Assembly (NCBI GenBank): GCA_965659005.1
Contig: CBFHVG010000028.1
Span: 1-6,209 of the forward strand
Origin: CAYPTY01 sp965659005
GTDB lineage: Bacteria > Bacteroidota > Rhodothermia > Balneolales > Balneolaceae
Direction of reading: 5' to 3'
DNA length: 6,209 nt
Shown here: in pieces, positions 1-6,209 of the stretch
How the letters are laid out: each line of letters opens with the position of its first letter
How positions within the stretch are numbered: position 1 is the stretch's first letter
Position numbers and translations under genes: made by a program
The notes under the pieces: generated by a model
Seen by the model: only the letters and a program-made list of their open reading frames with translations
Told to the model about the DNA's origin: nothing
Database searches by the model: none

Positions 1-1475
1 AATCCTGTGATTAAACTGCTACTCATCATAGGAATATGAATTCTCCTAAGAATTGAAAAGAACGAATAACCAAGTCCTCTGGCAGCTTCATCCATGTTAG
101 GAGTAATCTTTTGCATACTAGACTCTACTGTATTGTAGGAAACCGCTAAAAAGCGAACTATATAGGCGAATATCATAGCGAATAGTGTCCCGCTTAATAG
201 CAAGCCGGGTGAGAAACCAAAAACCCCTTTACTGACTTCATTAATAAGGCTATCAATCTTACCAAATGGGATAAGTATCCCAACAGCTATTACCGATCCA
301 GGGATAGCATAACCTATTGATGCTAATCTGTTCATGAATCTAACTGATCTTATAGGATTCAGTCTTACAGAATATGCCATTAATAGGGCAACTATTATTG
401 CTATAACGGCGGTTAGAAAACCAACTGTTAATGTATTAATCATTGTTCTAATGAATCTCTGATGTAAAGCTACATTCAGATTACCTAAGAACATGATCAA
501 TAGCAGTATAATTGGGAATACAAAGCCAAATAGGATAGGGGTTGAGCATATCAACACGCTTATGCTATTCTTAAAACCTTTCAGCTTAAAAAGTTGAAGA
601 CGCTTAAACCTACTTGTTTGATCTTCTTTGACCTTCTTTATCCTTGAATAACGCTCAATGATTAATAAAATGACTATAAATCCAAGTAAAAAAGCAGATA
701 ATTGAGCTGCGGCTACACGTTCACCTAAGCCAAACCAAGTTCTGAATATCCCGGTTGTAAAGGTTTGAATTCCAAAATATTCAACTGTTCCGAAATCATT
801 TAAAGTTTCCATTAAGACCAGCGCTAAACCAGCCATTATTCCTGGCCTGGCTAAAGGTAAACTTATCTTAAAGAAGCTTTGAATAGTTGAATAACCAAGA
901 TTTCTACCTGCTTCCATATATGAGGTAGATTGCTCAAGGAATGTAGCTCTGGATAACAAATATACATAAGGGTAGAAAGCCATTGACATGATAAAAATGG
1001 CTCCAGTTCTGCTTCTGATATCGGGGAACCAGTAGTCTCTTGCACCGATCTCAAATATGTCTCTTATCAATTGCTGAGCCGGACCGGCAACATCAAAAAA
1101 ATCTGTATAAATGTATGCTAATAAATAGGCAGGGATAGCTAGAGGTAGCAATAGAATCCACTCGAAATACTTTCTGAATGAAAAATCACACATGGTAACC
1201 AGCCAGGCTGTAGAAACTCCAATTATTGTCGTAATCGAACCAATTCCTATCATAAGAATGATGGAGTTGTTGATATAACTTGGAAGTACAGTTTCAGAAA
1301 GGTGTGACCAAATATCTCCCGAAGGCACAAAAACATTTATGAGTACCGTAAGAATGGGTATAGATATCAGTAAAGCAATGAAAGTGCTCGATGCCAACCA
1401 AAAAAATGGCTTTGAGCTAGAAGAATGATCTAACTTTTCTCTGAAAATTTTGAAAGACTGTATAAATTCAGACAA
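1..1475 (-). CDS. Ferric-iron ABC transporter permease, FbpB/SfuB type (3' end cut by window edge)
   Basis: This is an inner-membrane permease of a binding-protein-dependent ABC importer, most like the Fe(III) permeases FbpB/SfuB/AfuB. 491 codons are visible; the family is usually about 540-560 residues, so roughly the last 50 lie beyond the left edge. It has the two-fold layout of fused permease domains. The first half has hydrophobic segments near residues 25-50, 68-94, 104-127 and 157-180 and an EAA loop at 188-211 (E188, A189, G190, G194, L206-P207). The second half has segments near 305-330, 346-370, 383-404 and 424-447 and a second EAA loop from E463-A464-A465 through G469 to I481-P482. 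The AIPAYLLAYIYTD stretch (113-125) is typical of the iron branch. The likely start is TTG at 1475: an in-frame TAG, the stop of the preceding gene, lies two codons upstream and there is no nearby ATG. Thiamine (ThiP) or phosphonate permeases are less likely alternatives. The binding protein and ATPase are not in the window. Confidence 0.88.
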   Translation of the reverse strand, partial: MSEFIQSFKIFREKLDHSSSSKPFFWLASSTFIALLISIPILTVLINVFVPSGDIWSHLSETVLPSYINNSIILMIGIGSITTIIGVSTAWLVTMCDFSFRKYFEWILLLPLAIPAYLLAYIYTDFFDVAGPAQQLIRDIFEIGARDYWFPDIRSRTGAIFIMSMAFYPYVYLLSRATFLEQSTSYMEAGRNLGYSTIQSFFKISLPLARPGIMAGLALVLMETLNDFGTVEYFGIQTFTTGIFRTWFGLGERVAAAQLSAFLLGFIVILLIIERYSRIKKVKEDQTSRFKRLQLFKLKGFKNSISVLICSTPILFGFVFPIILLLIMFLGNLNVALHQRFIRTMINTLTVGFLTAVIAIIVALLMAYSVRLNPIRSVRFMNRLASIGYAIPGSVIAVGILIPFGKIDSLINEVSKGVFGFSPGLLLSGTLFAMIFAYIVRFLAVSYNTVESSMQKITPNMDEAARGLGYSFFSILRRIHIPMMSSSLITG

Positions 1476-1478
1476 GAT

Positions 1479-2921
1479 CTAGAAATCTTTAGATAATGCA
1501 GCCTCAGCTGCGTGATACCCACACATTCCATGAACACCACCACCTGGAGGGGTTGCTGAAGAGCAAATATACATTCCTTTCAATGGAAGTGAATATGGAC
1601 TAAACATGGAAACTGGTCTGTGAAAGAGTTGAGTAGTTATTGCAGCACCAACATTGATGTCGCCCCCAACATAATTTGAATTGTAACTCTCAAATGCTTG
1701 AGTATTCATAGTATTCTTTGCCAGAATTATGTCTCTAAAACCTGGAGCAAATTCTTCTATACGATTTTCAATAATTTCTGTCATATCTAATGTTGAACCA
1801 TTTGGGCAATGAGCATATACCCAAAGCGTATGTTGCCCTTTTGGAGCTCGGCTTTCATCATCAATACTTTGTTGAGAGATCAAGAGGTAAGGTTCTTCTG
1901 ATACTACACCATCCCAGGCATTCTGCTCCGATTTGACCAGCTCATCCATTGATCGGCCTATATGTAAGGTTCCGGCTTTTCTGGCAAATTCGTTAATCCA
2001 AGGAACTGGTTCACTCAAAGCATAATCTATTTTGAATACACCAGGACCATATTTATAAGACTTAAGCTTCTTGGTATAGGAAGAAGGGAGTTTATCACCG
2101 AGTATTCCCATCATTACCTTTGGTGATGTATTAAAGAAATAGGTTCTGCTTGACTCAAGGTCACTCAATGATTTCACAGTGTGATTCACTTCAATTTCAC
2201 CACCAAGTTCCTGAAAATGAGATGCCATTGCTTTTGTGATACTATGAGAACCTTCTTTAACAATTGGCCACCCAACCGCATGTAAACTACTTCCAAGAAC
2301 CAATCCGAAAGCAGCAGAAGCAGAATAAGTAAGTGGAATAATGCTGTGTGCAGCCAGTCCACCAAACATGGCTTTAGTTCTTTCTTCCTTAAACAGGCTA
2401 TCAGCAAGAGATTTGGCAGATCTCAGCCCATAAAGTCCGAATCTGGCCATCTTAAATGGATTAGATGGAAAGGGACTAAATGGCGCGAAAAGATCATTCT
2501 TTAATTCATCCCAGGAATCGATAAATGGTTTATAAAGCTTTTTATATGCTTTACCATCTTTACCTAAATGTTTAATAGTGTCTTCAAATGACTTCGAAAT
2601 TACTACAGCGTCACCATTGTCAAGAGGGTGAACCAAAGGATACTCAGGGTGTATCCATTCAACACCATGGCCTTCAAGGTTAAGAGTAGATAGAAAAGGT
2701 GAAGATAGGGCAGTGGGGTGAACAGCCGAGCAAATATCATGCTTAAAACCCGGTAATGTTAATTCCAGAGTTCTTGTTCCACCTCCGATTTCACTGCAGG
2801 CTTCAACTACCTTAACTTTTTTACCTGTCTGAGCCAGTCTAATCGCAGCAGATAATCCGTTTGGACCTGATCCAATTATAATGGCATCATATGTGGGTGA
2901 ATTTTTTCTCAAATCGCCCAA
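1479..2921 (-). CDS. FAD-dependent oxidoreductase, phytoene desaturase-related / PYROXD2-like
   Basis: This is a soluble flavoprotein of 480 residues in the phytoene dehydrogenase-related (COG1233) superfamily. A Rossmann FAD site lies at the N-terminus: GSGPNG at residues 17-22, acidic E40 at the end of the second strand, and an EIGGGTRT stretch at 44-51. Near the C-terminus a second FAD-contacting motif runs through 449-472 (ICSSATPPGGGVHGMCGYH), preceded by YVGGDINVG at 417-425, as in PYROXD2-like proteins. The length is normal for bacterial members. The substrate is unknown. No carotenoid synthesis gene is nearby, so a true phytoene desaturase role is not supported. The start is uncertain: TTG at 2921 gives MGDLRK and TTG at 2912 gives a protein three residues shorter. 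An in-frame TAA lies seven codons upstream (2942-2940) and there is no in-frame ATG before the Rossmann fold. The gene begins 25 bases after the peptidase stop and ends 3 bases before the permease, so it is almost certainly co-transcribed with both. Confidence 0.9.
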   Translation of the reverse strand: MGDLRKNSPTYDAIIIGSGPNGLSAAIRLAQTGKKVKVVEACSEIGGGTRTLELTLPGFKHDICSAVHPTALSSPFLSTLNLEGHGVEWIHPEYPLVHPLDNGDAVVISKSFEDTIKHLGKDGKAYKKLYKPFIDSWDELKNDLFAPFSPFPSNPFKMARFGLYGLRSAKSLADSLFKEERTKAMFGGLAAHSIIPLTYSASAAFGLVLGSSLHAVGWPIVKEGSHSITKAMASHFQELGGEIEVNHTVKSLSDLESSRTYFFNTSPKVMMGILGDKLPSSYTKKLKSYKYGPGVFKIDYALSEPVPWINEFARKAGTLHIGRSMDELVKSEQNAWDGVVSEEPYLLISQQSIDDESRAPKGQHTLWVYAHCPNGSTLDMTEIIENRIEEFAPGFRDIILAKNTMNTQAFESYNSNYVGGDINVGAAITTQLFHRPVSMFSPYSLPLKGMYICSSATPPGGGVHGMCGYHAAEAALSKDF

Positions 2922-2946
2922 AGATACATAGGTTGAGACTTACCTA

Positions 2947-4611
2947 CTATTCCTGATTCGTCATTTGTTCAGCCAGTTGAACAGTTCTTAATGCATTTAC
3001 AATACCACCCGATGCAGATAGGCTGGAAAAAGGAACATACTCTATTTGTGAACCAGGTTTCTGTATTTCATCAAATAATGGCTCAGCACTATCAAAAATG
3101 ATTCTTTTAACCTGCTCTGAAGTTAATTCCGGATAATAACTCATTATAAGTGCTGCAAGTCCTGTAACTACAGGCGCAGCCATACTTGTGCCATTCAAAA
3201 ATTCATATTCATTATTAGGAACAGTAGAATAAATAGATACACCAGGGGCAAAAACATCCACATTATTTTTCCCATAATTAGAAAAATCTGCAGCTATGTT
3301 TAGCTCTTTAGCTGGTGTGCTTGCACCCACTGTTATCCAATTCATGGCGTATCCTGTGCTATCGGCATAGTATTTATTTGGATAATTTTTCTTTACATCA
3401 ACATCATATCCATCATTTCCAGCACCATGTATCATCAAAACGCCTGAAGAATCTGCATACCTAACTGCGTCATCTACATATTCCTTTTGAGGGGAAAATG
3501 ATTTACCAAAGCTCATATTAATAACATTAGCTCCATTTTGAACTGCATACCTAATTGCATTGGCTACATCTTTATCTCTTTCATCACCATTAGGAACAGT
3601 TCTTAAAATCATTATTTCAATATTATCAGCAATACCATTCATGCCAATGTCATTGTTTCTAATTGCCCCAACAATACCTGCAACATGAGTTCCATGATCT
3701 GCAAATGGTCCAACAACATCATTATTCCCATAATTTGTAACTGTCAGGTCATCATAATCATCTCCAACTATATATCTTGTGTCATTAGCAGGGTCAAGGC
3801 TATTTAGCTGATTCTCAATCATATTATATTCGAATTCCAGAACTTCATCTGTTATTGCTTGTCCGACAAAGAATTGCAATACTTGTTTAGCATTTTTTAC
3901 TGCTTCTGTATCATCATCTTTAAGACTAAGATCCATATCCTGTGCTGCGTCTATACTAGGAATGTTGAGTATGGATTGCGCAAAATTAGCTGCCAAAACG
4001 ATTTGATTTAACTGATCATAGATCGTTTTAAGTTCTTCCTTATTGCTTTCATGATCCTTTCTTAAAGCCAGATAGTATTCGTAGTCCTCCTTATCACTTT
4101 CACTAATACTATCAGGGTTTAGACCTTCAAATCGTTCATTCATTTCGAAGTAGATACGGGTTAACTCATAAGAATCATTTTCGACATGCGAGCTGTCTTT
4201 ACCCCCGATAAAATTCCAGCCATAAATATCATCTACATATCCATTATTGTCGTCATCAATACCGTTTAAGGGAGTTTCATCTTTATTTACCCAAATGATA
4301 TCAGAGAGATCTTCATGAAATCGATCAACTCCTGAATCAATGATAGCTACTAAAACCTTTTTCTTAGGCTCTCTGCTGTTTAGGTACTGTTCATAAGCTA
4401 AATCAAGATCAATCCCTTTATATTCGGTATCCGTTGATGACCATGTATGCCAACCTTCAAGTGATGGGATTTCTTCAACAGTTTCTTCTGAATTCTCTTC
4501 AGTTGATTCAGTTTCTGAAGTGTCAGTACTTAGTGTTTTAGAACTTGAACAGGAAATACTGATTATTAAAAATGAAGCAAGTATGAGTTTTATTGTTAAT
4601 CTAGATATCAT
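2947..4611 (-). CDS. S8 family subtilisin-like serine peptidase, predicted lipoprotein
   Basis: This is a secreted serine endopeptidase of 554 residues. A basic and hydrophobic signal sequence (1-20) ends at C21, the likely lipidated cysteine. The residues before it (SIS) fit the lipobox only loosely. An acidic Ser/Thr/Glu linker (about 29-48) follows. The S8 catalytic set is complete: D92 in IIDSGVD, H306 in DHGTHVAG, oxyanion N399 in GAGND, and S476 in NGTSMAAP. A conserved Asp-rich loop, NGIDDDNNGYVDD (116-128), followed by GWNF, may bind calcium. D92 and H306 are 214 residues apart, against about 30 in subtilisin, because of a mostly acidic, probably helical insertion (about 140-290). No separate propeptide domain or type IX secretion C-terminal domain is evident. 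The likely location is the outer membrane or periplasm, and the substrate is unknown. The ATG at 4611 is preceded by an A/T-rich stretch, as is usual in Bacteroidota. The gene ends in tandem TAG stops (2949-2944). Confidence 0.93.
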   Translation of the reverse strand: MISRLTIKLILASFLIISISCSSSKTLSTDTSETESTEENSEETVEEIPSLEGWHTWSSTDTEYKGIDLDLAYEQYLNSREPKKKVLVAIIDSGVDRFHEDLSDIIWVNKDETPLNGIDDDNNGYVDDIYGWNFIGGKDSSHVENDSYELTRIYFEMNERFEGLNPDSISESDKEDYEYYLALRKDHESNKEELKTIYDQLNQIVLAANFAQSILNIPSIDAAQDMDLSLKDDDTEAVKNAKQVLQFFVGQAITDEVLEFEYNMIENQLNSLDPANDTRYIVGDDYDDLTVTNYGNNDVVGPFADHGTHVAGIVGAIRNNDIGMNGIADNIEIMILRTVPNGDERDKDVANAIRYAVQNGANVINMSFGKSFSPQKEYVDDAVRYADSSGVLMIHGAGNDGYDVDVKKNYPNKYYADSTGYAMNWITVGASTPAKELNIAADFSNYGKNNVDVFAPGVSIYSTVPNNEYEFLNGTSMAAPVVTGLAALIMSYYPELTSEQVKRIIFDSAEPLFDEIQKPGSQIEYVPFSSLSASGGIVNALRTVQLAEQMTNQE

Positions 4612-4625
4612 TTTAAAAGAGTGAG

Positions 4626-4639
4626 TTTAGAGCTCTAAA
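4626..4639. promoter_or_regulatory. Perfect 14-bp palindrome upstream of the peptidase gene (possible operator)
   Basis: TTTAGAGCTCTAAA reads identically on both strands with no central loop. It therefore suits a dimeric DNA-binding protein better than a terminator hairpin. It sits 14 bases before the ATG of the S8 peptidase, within the 70-base gap after DUF445. No regulator can be assigned. A chance palindrome is possible in AT-rich DNA, although 14 perfect positions is uncommon. Confidence 0.35.
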
Positions 4640-4673
4640 GATGCACGAATAAATGAATTACTCGTATAGCAAA

Positions 4674-4700
4674 CAAAAATATTATGGCTTTTTACTCAAA
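4674..4700 (-). promoter_or_regulatory. Weak candidate Bacteroidota promoter for the peptidase gene
   Basis: On the minus strand TATTTTTG (4681-4674) matches the Bacteroidota -7 element TAnnTTTG. A TTTG (4700-4697) lies upstream as a possible -33 element. The 15-base spacer is shorter than the usual spacing of roughly 19-20, and the upstream element lies inside the end of the DUF445 gene. If used, transcription would start near 4667 and the 14-bp palindrome would fall in the 5' leader. Sequences this short and AT-rich arise by chance, so confidence is low. Confidence 0.22.
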
Positions 4701-5821
4701 GAAAGAATCAAAGCATCCGCCATCAAGATTAAGCCACCCAATGCAGTTAATACTATTATACTAACCAGTGGTTCCCAGATTACAAATCCACCAACAGTAC
4801 CCAAGACAGCTCCTAAATACTGAATAAACTTAAGTTGGTCGTTGCTGGCATTTTTGATTAGCATTTCAAGTCTGTGTTCGTCGTATTGGAGTAGATTATC
4901 CTCGACAAGGTGATGCACATCTAGTTGGTTGATCAGCTTATAGAGCAGATTTGTAACTATGTTTTCGATAATGTCACTATTGTTGTCTATCCGGTCGGGG
5001 AGAGTATCAAGGAAGTCATCCATTTTATTCAATCCCTTTTCCAGGCTGTTAGGTAGCTTAACAATCGCGTCCTCAACTATTTCCTGCATTTCTTGTCCTT
5101 TAACAAAGGAATATGCCTTTAATGCTACTTTTTCAAATGAATTTTCATCTAAACTCTCTTCAATCTGGTCAATAATTGCTATAGCAATATTTGCTCTTAC
5201 ATCCGGATTTGCGATCATTTCATCAACATAATTAAGAGTCAAGCCTTTAAGATCTGACCTGAAATCCGGGTCATCAATTATTCCTCTTACATACTCAGTA
5301 GCTTTCTCTCTGTATTTAGTTATGGCCTGAGACTCCTGAATTTTCTTTTTAATGATCTCTGGATTGATCAGATCTTCAGATACTGCTCTGGCTAATCTAA
5401 AAGCTATTCGTTCTTTTTGAGCCGGTATTAGTCCATGCCCAAGAAGTGGACGCTTTCTGGATGGTCTGAAAAGCATTGTGATTGCAACCCAGTTAGTAGC
5501 AAATCCTATTAGACCTGAAATACTGAGTATGGATAATAATCCTTCATATTGCACACTATAGCCAAATAGAACAGATCCTATACCATCAAAATCCCAGAAA
5601 AATGATGTTATAAATAATGCTACCAAGAGTACAGGAAAGCTCAATAAAACTCGGAGAACCCATTTATTATTAATACCAATTCTCGGAGGAGCTTCAGGTG
5701 AAATTTGTTCTATTTCTGTTGATTGATTCTTCTCAACATGATTCGATATCAATCCCCAAAGCTCAAAAGCAAAGTTTTTACTTTTCTCTTTTATCAATTG
5801 CTGTTCGTCTTTTTCCTGCAT
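4682..5821 (-). CDS. DUF445 family membrane protein (YheB/YjiN-like)
   Basis: This is a 379-residue membrane protein of the DUF445 family, whose biochemical role is not established. After a polar, mostly cytoplasmic-looking stretch (1-53) come two hydrophobic segments (about 54-75 and 94-117). The family signature follows: GFATNWVAITMLFRP at 106-120, then GLIPAQKERIA (130-140) and LINPE (151-155). The middle part (about 140-330) is a long acidic helical region with no recognisable catalytic motif. The C-terminus has two closely spaced hydrophobic segments (about 333-348 and 350-372) separated by the IWEP turn, and ends in SLSKKP. The length is normal for the family. The ATG at 5821 is the natural start, with no strong Shine-Dalgarno sequence. 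It is the first gene of the minus-strand run and lies 70 bases before the S8 peptidase. The 134 bases upstream separate it from a divergent MarR-like remnant and hold two inverted repeats that could control it. Confidence 0.9.
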   Translation of the reverse strand: MQEKDEQQLIKEKSKNFAFELWGLISNHVEKNQSTEIEQISPEAPPRIGINNKWVLRVLLSFPVLLVALFITSFFWDFDGIGSVLFGYSVQYEGLLSILSISGLIGFATNWVAITMLFRPSRKRPLLGHGLIPAQKERIAFRLARAVSEDLINPEIIKKKIQESQAITKYREKATEYVRGIIDDPDFRSDLKGLTLNYVDEMIANPDVRANIAIAIIDQIEESLDENSFEKVALKAYSFVKGQEMQEIVEDAIVKLPNSLEKGLNKMDDFLDTLPDRIDNNSDIIENIVTNLLYKLINQLDVHHLVEDNLLQYDEHRLEMLIKNASNDQLKFIQYLGAVLGTVGGFVIWEPLVSIIVLTALGGLILMADALILSLSKKP

Positions 5822-5896
5822 GAAGCCGTCTACGATGTAATAATGATTAGGTTATAAGATAATTAAGGAATAGATAACAAAATGGTAATGAAAAGG

Positions 5897-5908
5897 GAAC
5901 TGTAGTTC
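5897..5908. repeat. Short inverted repeat GAACT-GT-AGTTC
   Basis: Two 5-bp arms flank a 2-base centre, between the DUF445 gene and the divergent MarR-like remnant. Its centre (5902.5) lies exactly 20 bp from the centre of the larger dyad at 5914-5931, about two helical turns, so both would face the same side of the DNA. Alone it could easily be chance. Confidence 0.3.
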
Positions 5909-5913
5909 ATATC

Positions 5914-5931
5914 ATGTTGTAGCGACAACAT
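5914..5931. promoter_or_regulatory. 18-bp inverted repeat, possible MarR-type operator
   Basis: ATGTTGTAGCGACAACAT has perfect 7-bp arms (ATGTTGT/ACAACAT) around AGCG. It has the TTG-N6-CAA form common in operators of winged-helix dimers such as MarR proteins. It ends 24 bases before the ATG of the MarR-like remnant and lies 92 bases before the DUF445 start, where a divergent autoregulatory operator would be expected. The link to MarR rests on position and symmetry only. No poly-T tract follows, so a terminator is unlikely. Confidence 0.45.
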
Positions 5932-5955
5932 TAAATACATTCTAAAACGCCAAGT

Positions 5956-6105
5956 ATGCAATTTCCATTTAATTCGCCGGAAGAAAAGACAGGATATCTC
6001 ATCTATCAGGTCTACTTACTTTGGCAAAGGAAAGTGAGTCAGGTAATTGAAGACTTAGATGTTACTTATAGAGGAGAGGATAGTAAACTTAAAGATTCAA
6101 GCTAA
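5956..6105 (+). pseudogene. Truncated MarR-family transcriptional regulator (N-terminal remnant)
   Basis: This 49-codon ORF starts at ATG 5956 with MQFPFNSPEEKTGYLIYQVY and continues through LLWQRKVSQVIEDLDVTY. That pattern (PEE..G.L..QV..LWQRK...) is the first helix of MarR-family regulators, which normally run on to a winged-helix domain and total about 140-160 residues. Here the match ends near residue 38. Eleven unrelated residues and a TAA follow, so the DNA-binding domain and most of the dimer interface are missing. The next bases in the +1 frame (from 6059) encode a tail containing KISEVQLYQLSGRLIESSN that ends at a TAA near 6161. It vaguely resembles a MarR C-terminal helix and could mean an internal deletion, but I am not confident of that. 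The ORF lies divergent to DUF445, next to two inverted repeats. A small functional protein is possible but less likely than a decayed gene. Confidence 0.55.
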
Positions 6106-6209
6106 AATCTCTGAGGTCCAATTATATCAGTTGTCAGGCAGGCTGATCGAAAGTTCTAATTAACTAAGCTTTAGATATTTGTTCTCAAGCATGGTCATTT
6201 GTTGCTTTG
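6106..6209. other. Right-end stretch with no supported gene
   Basis: This is AT-rich sequence after the stop of the MarR-like remnant. The first part is open in the +1 frame (see the remnant entry) and closes near 6161. The last 50 bases are open on the minus strand for only 15 codons, ending at a TAA at 6162-6160. That could be the 3' end of a gene lying mostly outside the window, but it is too short to call. I see no convincing terminator, RNA gene or repeat here. Confidence 0.4.

Noticed and set aside
863..1054. 63-codon ORF on the minus strand
   Set aside because: It lies inside the permease gene in another frame. The permease frame shows an EAA loop and membrane segments across the same bases, while this product has no family features.
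2186..2407. 73-codon ORF on the minus strand
   Set aside because: It is an out-of-frame shadow of the oxidoreductase gene; its leucine-rich product reflects the frame shift.
1479..2921. Carotenoid phytoene desaturase (CrtI) assignment
   Set aside because: The FAD motifs are shared by the whole superfamily. The YVGGDI motif and lack of carotenoid genes nearby favour the PYROXD2-like branch.
4959..5231. 90-codon ORF on the plus strand
   Set aside because: It is antisense to the well-supported DUF445 gene, with a Ser/Ile-rich product and no recognisable motif.
6156..6175. Possible hairpin terminator around TCTAA...TTAGA near the right end
   Set aside because: The arms are only 4-5 bp of A/T-rich sequence with a long loop and no clear poly-T tract.
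6160..6209. Possible 3' end of a minus-strand gene ending KQQMTMLENKYLKLS
   Set aside because: Only 15 codons are visible before the window edge, with no family match. An open run this short is expected by chance.

Overview
The window looks like chromosomal DNA from a Bacteroidota member, most like the Cytophagales or a related marine lineage. This is inferred from the low GC content, the lack of clear Shine-Dalgarno sequences, one match to the Bacteroidota TAnnTTTG promoter element, and protein types common in that phylum (a subtilase lipoprotein with a DDDNNGYVDD loop, and a DUF445 membrane protein). I cannot name a genus.

Four genes run on the minus strand, so they read from right to left: a DUF445 membrane protein (4682-5821), a lipoprotein S8 subtilisin-like peptidase (2947-4611), a PYROXD2/phytoene-desaturase-like FAD oxidoreductase (1479-2921), and an FbpB-type ferric-iron ABC transporter permease (1-1475) cut by the left edge. 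The gaps between them are 70, 25 and 3 bases. The last three genes are therefore very probably one transcript, and DUF445 may join it. The gap between DUF445 and the peptidase holds a perfect 14-bp palindrome and a weak promoter candidate, so the peptidase may also have its own promoter. The oxidoreductase and the permease both appear to start at TTG. They share a reading frame and are separated only by a TAG stop and one ATC codon.

The right end (5822-6209) has no intact gene. It holds two inverted repeats whose centres lie 20 bp apart. Just beyond them, on the plus strand, is a 49-codon ORF whose first 37 or so residues look like the N-terminus of a MarR-family regulator and which then stops. 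I read this as the remnant of a divergent MarR regulator gene with its possible operator still in place.

The four gene products belong to the cell envelope or to redox and metal handling: a membrane protein, a surface or periplasmic protease, a soluble flavoprotein and a metal permease. They do not form a known pathway. I see no CRISPR array, insertion sequence, tRNA, rRNA or clear new defence-type system. The points most worth a second look are the MarR remnant with its dyads, the non-ATG tightly coupled starts, and the large insertion in the peptidase.
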